DNA of 58,942 nt from positions 1 to 58,942 of the forward strand of contig CAIRSR010000021.1 of assembly GCA_903881315.1 (NCBI GenBank), written 5' to 3'. This document shows positions 16,863 through 24,313 of this stretch, one piece after another; position 1 is the first letter of the stretch, and each line of letters begins with the position of its first letter. The translations under genes were made by a program, and so were the position numbers. The stretch is from an uncultured Thiotrichales bacterium. GTDB taxonomy: Bacteria > Pseudomonadota > Gammaproteobacteria > CAIRSR01. Under the pieces are notes generated by a model. That model ran no database searches. It was not told the DNA's origin and saw only the letters and a list, made by a program, of their open reading frames with translations.

Positions 16863-17683
16863 ACCGCTACGACCTCCATACCCACTCTACCGCCTCTGAC
16901 GGCACCCTATCGCCAAGTGAGCTGGTGCGTCGCGCCCATTCGCGTGGCGTAGAGGTAATGGCGATCACCGATCACGATTGTACCGACGGTATAGCAGAGG
17001 CCATGGCCGAAGCAGAGAAGGTTGGTTTGACGCTAATCCCAGGCGTGGAGATGTCGGTTACCTGGGAAGAGGGCCAGTTGCTTCATGTGGTAGGGCTGCG
17101 TATCGATCCAGGAAATCCTCTGTTACAAGAAGGACTAGAACGATTACATCGCTTCCGCTTCTGGCGCGCACAAGAGATGGGGCGACGCTTGCTTGCTTGT
17201 GGCATCGCGGGTGCCTTTGAGGGCGCACGGGCGCTGGCCAAGGGTAACATTGTCTCGCGTACCCATTTTGCCCGATTTCTGGTGGCGACAGGGAATTGTC
17301 GGGATATGAACGATGCGTTCGAGCGGTTTTTGGTTCCTGGTAAACCAGGCTACGTGGCCGGAGAATGGGCGACACTGGCGGAATGTATCCACTGGATCCG
17401 GAAGGCTGGTGGTCAGGCGGTACTGGCTCACCCATTACGCTACCCGCTTACCGCGCCACGCTTACGGAGATTGTTTGAACAATTCCGTGAACTTGGTGGG
17501 GAGGGCATCGAGGTGATCGCCCCCAACACGAATGGCACCCACACCTTGGCCCAACATGCACGCACCTTTGGCTTCGCGGGTTCACTGGGGTCGGATTTCC
17601 ATAGTTGCGAGTCACCACATACCGATATCGGGCTACGTGAGAACCTGCCGAACGGCATACGCCCCATCTGGGAGCATTGGTAG
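16859..17683 (+). CDS. rnm: PHP-domain phosphatase, RNase AM-like (YciV/TrpH)
   Basis: The protein has 274 residues. The PHP metal motifs are YDLHTHSTASDG at the start, AITDHDCTDG, then PGVEMSV, VLAHPLRYPL and a final GSDFHS. This is the layout of YciV, a 3',5'-nucleoside bisphosphate phosphatase and 5'-3' exoribonuclease in E. coli. It overlaps the transpeptidase gene by 4 nt and ends the coupled run that begins at 14483. There is nothing odd in length or motifs. Confidence 0.88.
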   Translation: MNRYDLHTHSTASDGTLSPSELVRRAHSRGVEVMAITDHDCTDGIAEAMAEAEKVGLTLIPGVEMSVTWEEGQLLHVVGLRIDPGNPLLQEGLERLHRFRFWRAQEMGRRLLACGIAGAFEGARALAKGNIVSRTHFARFLVATGNCRDMNDAFERFLVPGKPGYVAGEWATLAECIHWIRKAGGQAVLAHPLRYPLTAPRLRRLFEQFRELGGEGIEVIAPNTNGTHTLAQHARTFGFAGSLGSDFHSCESPHTDIGLRENLPNGIRPIWEHW

Positions 17684-17888
17684 ATTGATGAGGGGCGGGA
17701 AACACCTCAATCGGAAGGCAACATTCTAGGGAATCGCCACACAAGGGACGAACACCTACCCTTTCGGCAACACGAGAGATTCAAGGTCAAAAACGCCGCT
17801 CGAGATACTGATACCAATCTAGCGATTGGCTGCGGCCACGTTGGTATTACTAGCAGGTGCCCGATCGGCAAGGAGCGACCCCTTGCGC

Positions 17889-17920
17889 AAGCCCCTCACC
17901 AGGTCAATGGTGAGGGGCTT
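17889..17920. terminator. 12-bp perfect hairpin between convergent genes
   Basis: AAGCCCCTCACC and GGTGAGGGGCTT pair perfectly around an 8-nt loop. It lies between the ends of the phosphatase gene (plus) and actP (minus), where a bidirectional terminator is expected. There is no long T run on either strand, so it may act as a weak intrinsic terminator or as an mRNA-end stabiliser. Confidence 0.6.
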
Positions 17921-17967
17921 GATCAGCAAAAAAGCAAATCGACTACGATCGACAATTACTCAACCGC

Positions 17968-19866
17968 TTAGTGGGCATGAATGCCGGTATTCTGCCGGAC
18001 ACAGAGTTCCTCCCACAGATCCTCAGGGCGGCGCTCACGGAACAGCAACGAACCGAGGAGAACCCCCAAGAACCCCAAGGGAATCGAAATGATCCCTGGA
18101 TTCTTCAGCGTAAACCAAGGCTTATCAAGCCCTACGATACTGGTGGTATCGGTTCCAAGGTTAGTAAGGATGCCCTTCGCGACTGCCTTGGCCTTTTCCT
18201 GTGCAGCAATATCCTTTTTAATCTTTCCTTTAGTGGCCTCATCAGCGGCTTTGGCAAGATCGGCGTTCAGCGACACCAGTTTTGCATCAGCGGCGGTAAC
18301 GACCTTTTCCTGCACCGGACGTACCAGTGTCGGGTAGGTCATATTGGGAGAGACCATCACCAGTCCGATGGCGCTAATCGAACCCAGCACCATGCCCAAC
18401 ACAATCCCGGCAGTATTGGTCTTTTTCCAGTAGAGTGTGAGCAGAACTGCGGGCAGATTAGAGGAAGCGGCCACCGCAAAGGCCAATGCGACCAGGTGCG
18501 CGACGTTTTGCCCCTTGGCCAAGATGCCAACCGTAATCGCCATGGCACCAACCACCAAAGAGGCGATGCGGGCAGCGACCACCTGTTCGCGTGGGGTAGC
18601 CTCCTCACCACGGATAACCCCCACGTAGATGTCATGAGCCATTGCCGATGCCGCCGCGAGAACCAGGCCTGCTACTACGGCCACGATTGTGGCAAAAGCA
18701 ACAGCAGCAACAAACGCAAGGAACAGGTTGCCTGTCCAGGAATCCGGGCCGCCACCCAATGCCTGTGCGAGTAAGGGCCCAGCCATATTACCCCCCTTAT
18801 CGATGGCTGCGATATTGGCGGAACCGACCTTCATGGCAGCACCTGTACCCAAGAACAACGTAAGGATGTAGAAACCCCCGATGATGGCCATGGCCCAGAT
18901 CACCGAGATGCGGGCATCCTTGGCAGTCGGCACCGTAAAGAAACGCATCAAGATATGGGGCATACCCGCAGTGCCAAGCACCAGAGCCATCCCAAGCGAG
19001 ATCTGATCCAGCGGATCCTTCAAGAACAGCCCCGGTTCTAAGAAGCGTTGACCGAGATCCGTAGCGCTCATGCCCATGGCGGCATCGCCCAACAGCTTTT
19101 TGACTTGGGCCTGAATGGCAGGGTTGTTGACAACATCCTGGAGATAGCCCGGCAAACTAAACCCGTAGGGAGCCCAGATAAAGGCAACGAGTAGCAGCGA
19201 AGCAGTAACCAGCAGTACTGCCTTGACAATCTGCACCCAGGTGGTCGCGATCATGCCGCCAAACACCACGTAGAGCATCATCAACACCCCCACACCGATG
19301 ACCGAGATCTCGTAGTCAATGCCAATCAAGGTTTTGATGAGTACCGCGCCACCCACCATTTGGGCAGTCAGATAGAACGTGGAAACCGTGATGGTAGACA
19401 GGGCGGCAACGATCTTGGAAGCGCGGACATTGTTACGAAAGGCTAGGATATCCCCGAGCGTATATCTGCCGATGTTACGACAGGGCTCCGCGATTAACAG
19501 CAGCACGGTAATGTAGGCCACCAGCCAGCCAACCGAGTACATAAAGCCATCGTACCCATAGAGGGAGATGAGGCCAGCAATACCGAGGAATGAGGCAGCC
19601 GATAGGTAATCACCGGCAATGGCCCATCCGTTCTGCATACCAGAGATTGATCGACCCGCAGCGTAGAACTCAATCGTGGTGTGGGTATGAGTGGCCGCCC
19701 AGTAGGTAATGTACATCGTGACAGCAATAATGGCTCCGAAAACCAGGAAGGTAAGCCATTTGTACTGCTCAGCCACAGCACCACCATCAGCCAGTGCCGG
19801 AAAGGCTGTCAACAGGGTAGCAAGACCAATAACGCCATAAATAAATGCTTTATTAAGTCGGCTCAT
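17968..19866 (-). CDS. actP: cation/acetate symporter ActP
   Basis: The protein has 632 residues of the sodium:solute symporter family. It begins with a signal-like segment, then about 13 membrane helices. FYAAGRSISGMQNGWAIAGDYLSAASFLG is the SSS signature region, and GTAGMPHILMRFFTVPTAKDAR and SSNLPAVLLTLYWKKTNTAGI are typical of ActP. A soluble insert near residues 510-575 (EKVVTAADAKLVSLNADLAKA) is found in the longer ActP subgroup. It imports acetate and similar short carboxylates. It lies directly behind the yjcH gene, as in E. coli. Confidence 0.92.
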   Translation of the reverse strand: MSRLNKAFIYGVIGLATLLTAFPALADGGAVAEQYKWLTFLVFGAIIAVTMYITYWAATHTHTTIEFYAAGRSISGMQNGWAIAGDYLSAASFLGIAGLISLYGYDGFMYSVGWLVAYITVLLLIAEPCRNIGRYTLGDILAFRNNVRASKIVAALSTITVSTFYLTAQMVGGAVLIKTLIGIDYEISVIGVGVLMMLYVVFGGMIATTWVQIVKAVLLVTASLLLVAFIWAPYGFSLPGYLQDVVNNPAIQAQVKKLLGDAAMGMSATDLGQRFLEPGLFLKDPLDQISLGMALVLGTAGMPHILMRFFTVPTAKDARISVIWAMAIIGGFYILTLFLGTGAAMKVGSANIAAIDKGGNMAGPLLAQALGGGPDSWTGNLFLAFVAAVAFATIVAVVAGLVLAAASAMAHDIYVGVIRGEEATPREQVVAARIASLVVGAMAITVGILAKGQNVAHLVALAFAVAASSNLPAVLLTLYWKKTNTAGIVLGMVLGSISAIGLVMVSPNMTYPTLVRPVQEKVVTAADAKLVSLNADLAKAADEATKGKIKKDIAAQEKAKAVAKGILTNLGTDTTSIVGLDKPWFTLKNPGIISIPLGFLGVLLGSLLFRERRPEDLWEELCVRQNTGIHAH

Positions 19867-19868
19867 AT

Positions 19869-20189
19869 TCAGGCTCCAATCCCGTGCGCGTTATTGACAA
19901 TGGTTTCTGCCATCGCATCAAATTCAGTATTGGCTCGGTGCGCGTAAACCCAGGCGATGCCCCACGCAACGATAAATTCTGAAAGAGCGAAAAGAATTCC
20001 CACATTGACCACACCCCAGACCTTGATTTTGAATAGATTCGGGTAATAACCTGCACCAATGGGTAGCAGAAAATAGTAGACTACCGAGAACAGCATCAGC
20101 CCCAACAGGAATCGCGATTTCTTGCGACGCAAAAGCTGAAACCTGGGATCCGCCTCAATAGCAATCCAGTTCATCCTACGTGATGACAT
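19869..20189 (-). CDS. yjcH: DUF485 membrane protein, YjcH-like
   Basis: The protein has 106 residues with two helices (FLLGLMLFSVVYYFLLPIGAGYYP and WGVVNVGILFALSEFIVAWGIAWVY) and the DUF485 pattern LLRRKKSRFLLGL. A GGGGAG ribosome site lies 8 nt upstream. YjcH proteins are encoded just ahead of ActP and are assumed to support the transporter. The stop is 2 nt before the actP ATG. Confidence 0.88.
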   Translation of the reverse strand: MSSRRMNWIAIEADPRFQLLRRKKSRFLLGLMLFSVVYYFLLPIGAGYYPNLFKIKVWGVVNVGILFALSEFIVAWGIAWVYAHRANTEFDAMAETIVNNAHGIGA

Positions 20190-20292
20190 ATTGCTCTCCC
20201 CTATGGCCCTAGTGATGGAGGGTGAAATGGTATCTGTTTGTCTACTCCGTTAGATAGACTTGCTTGTCGTCTCCCTGCCATCCAGAATCTAC

Positions 20293-20298
20293 TATAAT
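20293..20298 (+). promoter_or_regulatory. putative -10 box (TATAAT) of the DUF294 gene
   Basis: A consensus TATAAT lies 20 nt upstream of the ATG at 20319. The best -35 candidate (TTGTCG, 20264-20269) has a 23-nt spacer, which is too long, so an activator may be needed. The start lacks a clear ribosome site, and the predicted leader would be very short. Confidence 0.35.
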
Positions 20299-20318
20299 CC
20301 TTCCGTGTTTGCTAGCAC

Positions 20319-22139
20319 ATGACCATCGTTGATCAAAATGCCTTCCTTGCGACTGTTAAACCATTTAGCCGACTAAGTGAATCGGAGCGGCTGAATGCGC
20401 AGAAGGCCATGGATATTGCCTATTTCCGATCCGGAGAGGAGCTACTCAAGCCTAGTATTTCCCCTCAGTACCTTTACATTATTCTCAAGGGTGTTGTGCA
20501 GGAAATTGCTGAGGATGGCAGCATTGGCCATCTTTTGCGCCAAGATACCTTTGATGGCCGGGCGCTGTTGAATGGACAGACCCAGAACCGGTTTGTGGTC
20601 GAGGAGGAGTTGATCTGTTATCTCCTGCCGCAAGCGCTCTTCCAAGAGTTGTGCGCGACCAATCCGACCTTCCGCGCTTATTACTCTGGGGATCTCTCGG
20701 TGCGTCTAGCGTCGCGGGAAGAGCACCACGAAGCGCAAGACATGTCCTCATTCATGACGGCGCGGATCGAAGAGACCCACCTTCATGCGCCACTCTACGT
20801 GGAAGCTGCAACACCGCTGCGCAAGGTGGCGCGCTTCATGAATGAGCGCCGAGCCAGTGCGGTATTGGTTCGCCGAGGTGTCGATATTGGTATTATCACT
20901 ACCGCCGATCTGAATGATGCCGTCCTCGTTCGCGGCGTGTCCCGAGAGGATCCCGTAGGTTCGTACGCCACCTTTACCCTCGTAACCCTTGATGTCCGCG
21001 CACTTCTTTTCGATGCCTTACTGCGGATGACCCAGCACAGCCTGAACCATCTTGTGATTACCCGTGATTCCGTCGTGATTGGGGTCTTGGAACAGGTTAA
21101 TCTGCTCTCTTTTTTCTCTAGTCACTCGTATTTGGTGAATCAGCACATAGAGCGAGCAACGAAGGTCACGGATCTGCTTCATCCTTCGGAGGCCGCAATG
21201 GGGGTGATGCGGTCGCTGAAAGCGAAAGGGGTAAGGATGCGAAACGTAGCCCGCCTAGCGAGTGAACTCGACCACAAGATCTTTCGCAAGCTCTACGGGA
21301 TGCTCGCCCCCTCAGAATTCTTAGAGGAGCTGTTAGCGAACACCTGCCTGGTATTGATGGGGAGCGAAGGGCGCACTGAGCGCCTTTGCAAGGGCCGCCA
21401 GGATCATCTCCTTCTGCTGCGGGATGGCTTCGATTGTAAGGTTTTGCCGCAAGTTACCACCGCTCTCCATGAGGCGATTCGCCTGCTAGGGTATCCGCCC
21501 GGACGAGAAGCTTTTCCTTGGGTAAAATCGGTTGCGGAACTTCGTCATGACCTCTTTCGATGGGTTAATCGCGACACTTACAGAAATCGGTTGAATCTCG
21601 CCCTACTCTCCGATGCCACAGCGGTGGTTGGGGAAACGACCTTGCTTGAAGAGGTGCGGGACGAATTGCTCGATCTCGTACATCACGATGAGTCCTATCT
21701 TGCCTTTTTTTCAAGAGTTGCCGTTGCAGTAGAGATCCCCACTTGGTTTCCCAGATTCAACCTAGAGCGCGGTGCCCACGCAAATACCTTGGACATAAAG
21801 CAGAGCGGGATCTTTCCCATCGTTCATGGGGTGCGCGCCCTCGCCCTCCAACAGCACCTACGAGTGACCAATACCGCCGAGCGTATCGAGATCCTTGCCA
21901 AGCAAAAGGTTTTGGATCAGGGGCTTGCACAGGATTTACTGGAGGCGCTGGATTTTATGAGCGAGCTGCGTCTAAAGTCGGATATGGCGAAGGTCGACAT
22001 GGGGCTACCTCCTGATCACTGCATCCAACCGCTGTCTCTATCAAAGGATCTGCAGGATCTGCTGAAGGATTCTTTCAAGGTAGTGACCACCTTCAAAGCA
22101 TTTCTCACCTTTCACTTCCATTTGGAGAGAATGTTGTGA
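20319..22139 (+). CDS. cNMP-binding / CBS / DUF294 nucleotidyltransferase-like protein with altered active site
   Basis: The protein has 606 residues. Order: cyclic-nucleotide-binding-like domain (about 10-130), two CBS repeats (about 155-275; LVRRGVDIGIITTADLNDAVL and LVITRDSVVIGVLEQVNLL), DUF294 nucleotidyltransferase-like domain (about 300-450) and a C-terminal DUF294 domain (about 460-606). Such proteins are commonly encoded beside acetate/solute symporters and an epsilon-like exonuclease, exactly as here. The nucleotidyltransferase motif is usually GSEGRxEQ with TDQDNAL. Here it is GSEGRTERLCKGRQDHLL (from residue 348), so the first metal-binding Asp is an Arg (R360). It is probably inactive as a transferase and may be a regulatory sensor. 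Confidence 0.85.
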   Translation: MTIVDQNAFLATVKPFSRLSESERLNAQKAMDIAYFRSGEELLKPSISPQYLYIILKGVVQEIAEDGSIGHLLRQDTFDGRALLNGQTQNRFVVEEELICYLLPQALFQELCATNPTFRAYYSGDLSVRLASREEHHEAQDMSSFMTARIEETHLHAPLYVEAATPLRKVARFMNERRASAVLVRRGVDIGIITTADLNDAVLVRGVSREDPVGSYATFTLVTLDVRALLFDALLRMTQHSLNHLVITRDSVVIGVLEQVNLLSFFSSHSYLVNQHIERATKVTDLLHPSEAAMGVMRSLKAKGVRMRNVARLASELDHKIFRKLYGMLAPSEFLEELLANTCLVLMGSEGRTERLCKGRQDHLLLLRDGFDCKVLPQVTTALHEAIRLLGYPPGREAFPWVKSVAELRHDLFRWVNRDTYRNRLNLALLSDATAVVGETTLLEEVRDELLDLVHHDESYLAFFSRVAVAVEIPTWFPRFNLERGAHANTLDIKQSGIFPIVHGVRALALQQHLRVTNTAERIEILAKQKVLDQGLAQDLLEALDFMSELRLKSDMAKVDMGLPPDHCIQPLSLSKDLQDLLKDSFKVVTTFKAFLTFHFHLERML

Positions 22140-22155
22140 CCCAATACGGTGCCTC

Positions 22156-22803
22156 GTGATCTCACGTCTTCTTGCACGTCGGCAATTACGTGACCCTACC
22201 TACGCCTTTCTCTTCGATGGGAATGACGGGGACGAGGTGGTCGCCTTCGACACCGAGGTGACCAGTCTCAACGTAGCCACTGCGGAAATTCTCTCTATCG
22301 GTGCAGTGCGCCTCTGCGGCAACCGCATCTACGCAGGAGAGGCGCTGGAATTGTTACTCAAACCGCAAGGGATCATCAGCGCCGACAGCATCAAGATTCA
22401 CCACCTCCGACACGTAGACCTTCAGCATGGTCTGGAGCCCCGGGTAGCCATTGGCCGTTTTCTCGAATTTATCGGAGCGCGACCGCTAGTGGGTTATTTT
22501 CTACAGATTGATATTGCCATGATCGAAAAATACCTGCGTCCCTGGCTCGGCATTGGTCTGCCTAACCGCCAGATAGAGATCTCTGGCCTCTATCATCAGT
22601 ATGTTTCCAGTCGTCACCCCGAACGGGCGGTGGATCTACGCTTCGAATCGCTCGTACGAGATCTCGAACTACCTTTGTTTGAGGTGCATAACGCACGCTC
22701 CGACGCCATCATGACCGCCATGGCCTACATCAAACTGAAGGCAGAACGCCCTCGGCGCTGGATAGCACAACGTCGCGTACCATTTGGTTACATCGGCACG
22801 TAA
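22156..22803 (+). CDS. DEDDh exonuclease, DNA polymerase III epsilon-like
   Basis: The protein has 215 residues from a GTG start. The three exonuclease motifs are visible: FDTEVTSL (D32, E34; usually DTETTGL), VGYFLQIDIAMIEKYL for Exo II, and HNARSDAIMTAMAY with the final His and Asp. It is probably a 3'-5' exonuclease, paired with the DUF294 protein 16 nt upstream, as in many acetate-symporter loci. It is not the replicative DnaQ: it is short and lacks the polymerase-binding tail. Its partner function in acetate loci is not known to me. Confidence 0.8.
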   Translation: MISRLLARRQLRDPTYAFLFDGNDGDEVVAFDTEVTSLNVATAEILSIGAVRLCGNRIYAGEALELLLKPQGIISADSIKIHHLRHVDLQHGLEPRVAIGRFLEFIGARPLVGYFLQIDIAMIEKYLRPWLGIGLPNRQIEISGLYHQYVSSRHPERAVDLRFESLVRDLELPLFEVHNARSDAIMTAMAYIKLKAERPRRWIAQRRVPFGYIGT

Positions 22804-22821
22804 ACGGGGCACTATCCTTCT

Positions 22822-22869
22822 TGCCGTGCAACACGGCAGAAACCTACCCTGATTGTTCCTCAATCAGGG
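22822..22869. terminator. two hairpins downstream of the exonuclease gene
   Basis: TGCCGTG-CAA-CACGGCA (22822-22838) and CCCTGATTG-TTCCT-CAATCAGGG (22847-22869) are perfect stems of 7 and 9 bp. They lie between the exonuclease stop and the convergent tRNA gene. Neither is followed by a clear T run, so termination is a position-based inference. Confidence 0.45.
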
Positions 22870-22951
22870 GTAACGATCGCTTAGGGCACAGATATAACCC
22901 CAGAAATACAGCCTGGTTACTGGGGCCCCGCACGCAACAAACTAATTTAGT

Positions 22952-23028
22952 TGGTGCCCCGGAGCCGACTTGAACGGCTGACCTTCCCCTTAGGAGGGGG
23001 ATGCTCTATCCAACTGAGCTACCGGGGC
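22952..23028 (-). tRNA. tRNA-Arg (anticodon CCU)
   Basis: The minus strand reads GCCCCGG (acceptor), TA, a D arm with GCTCAGTTGGATAGAGC, and anticodon stem TCCCC/GGGGA around the loop CTCCTAA (anticodon CCT, decoding AGG). The T arm AGCCGTTCAAGTCGGCT, acceptor CCGGGGC, discriminator A and an encoded CCA complete the cloverleaf. The total is 77 nt with all conserved positions present. Confidence 0.96.
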
Positions 23029-23318
23029 AGGGCGTAACGCTGTCTTCGACGCGAACAGAGAATGTGAAATGCACAGAGAGCAACCGCGCAGGATAGCCAA
23101 CCCGATGAAAAATTCAACCATGAATAAAGAAAGATTGGATCACTTGCATAACCAGCGACCAGCGGGAATTTCCTGGATATCAATACGAATAGGTAGTATC
23201 TGAAAGAAATGCTTGGTGGTGTTGGTTTTTCGGACAGTTAGCACCTACGCAAGCGCCAAGCAAAATTAATGAAGACAACCTGCACCCCCTACCCCTCTCG
23301 ACCATCTAAACAGTCACC
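23029..23318. other. intergenic stretch upstream of the tRNA gene
   Basis: These 290 bp contain no supported gene. The tRNA promoter should lie within the first 60 bp to its right, but I see no box pair close to consensus. tRNA 3' ends are frequent integration sites. I find no second copy of the tRNA 3' end nearby and no integrase gene, so no attachment site is called. Confidence 0.4.
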
Positions 23319-24020
23319 TTATTGAGTGGTAGACTTCTCTTTGGGTGTTTTAGCCTGTTTCTTCTGCCTGAAAGTGGCTCTACTTAGTAGAACAAAAAAT
23401 GAGATACCGACAACCCCCATCAGTAGCGCTATTGCCAATGGTGTCATAACACCAAGCAGAAACAGAGCATAACCCATACCCAGGGCAATAAATAATATGC
23501 CCACAACCCACCCCAGAAGAATGGCCGCTTGTCGCAAGCGTGTGGCCTTTTTCTGACCCCTATAGAAGCCGTAGTACTGATGTAAGTTATTTTTCCTAAC
23601 GTATTCGAGAAATTCCTCAGGGGTGTTAAAAACGATATCGTCATCAAGCTCAGTGTTTAGACAGTTCTCTTGTGAATACTCTCTGCAAACCTGAGGTCGT
23701 CTATCATAGATACTGCACAACTCGTTTTGCAACCCCTTACAGGGCGTTTTAAATTCTATGTACCAAACATGCTCATCATCCACCCAGACTGATATATTCT
23801 CATGAAGTAAAAACCAGATAATATAGTCGCAATCTTCATCGTTACGCGGAGGATCGATCTCATGGTTTATGTGCATACAGCACTTCGCGCATCCTTCGCA
23901 AAGTAGCCTATTGGTTGCCGGGGAGTTCTCCCGAATGGAGTTATGATTCTTTTTATAGGTACTGCCTGCAGATAGAAAGTCATCAACCTGTACTGTTCTG
24001 CTGTTTGCCCTTAATTTCAT
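23319..24020 (-). CDS. YkgJ-type cysteine-cluster protein with two C-terminal membrane helices
   Basis: The protein has 233 residues. The zinc- or iron-binding cluster is LCEGCAKCCMHINHEIDPPRN, followed by CKGLQNELCSIYDRRPQVCREY, the YkgJ signature. Two hydrophobic helices (about 168-190 and 192-212) and a basic tail follow, an unusual addition for this family. A strong AAGGAGG ribosome site lies 10 nt upstream. A TATAAT hexamer at 24189-24194 (minus) is a possible promoter element. The cellular role of the family is unclear. Confidence 0.75.
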   Translation of the reverse strand: MKLRANSRTVQVDDFLSAGSTYKKNHNSIRENSPATNRLLCEGCAKCCMHINHEIDPPRNDEDCDYIIWFLLHENISVWVDDEHVWYIEFKTPCKGLQNELCSIYDRRPQVCREYSQENCLNTELDDDIVFNTPEEFLEYVRKNNLHQYYGFYRGQKKATRLRQAAILLGWVVGILFIALGMGYALFLLGVMTPLAIALLMGVVGISFFVLLSRATFRQKKQAKTPKEKSTTQ

Positions 24021-24313
24021 TACAACAATACCTCCTTTTGAGAAGGATAGACCGGATCTCTGCAGTAGATAGGATTATGGAATTTCGGGGATGGTTTTGT
24101 ATTCCGGCAGATAGCCATTATTGAGACCCGCGAGAAATAACCGACGGTTGCATACGAACACAAAGGAATAAGACTACCATGGCCGCACATTATAATTCAC
24201 TCAATCAACAATTATTTTCTATCTGAGATATTATCAGAAACGAGAGCGGTGTTAGTTTATGTTGATTTCCGTTGTTTGAAGACGTGGGATTGTTCGGCAG
24301 CCCGCTTCAGTAC
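24021..24313. other. AT-rich intergenic region with possible promoter for the YkgJ-type gene
   Basis: These 293 bp lie between the hybrid kinase stop and the YkgJ-type gene. A TATAAT hexamer at 24189-24194 on the minus strand, preceded by A/T-rich sequence, may be the promoter of the YkgJ-type gene. No -35 near consensus fits. No gene or RNA is recognised. Confidence 0.3.

Noticed and set aside
22952-23318. tRNA-Arg 3' end as an attachment site for an integrated element
   Set aside because: No integrase gene and no repeated copy of the tRNA 3' end were found nearby.
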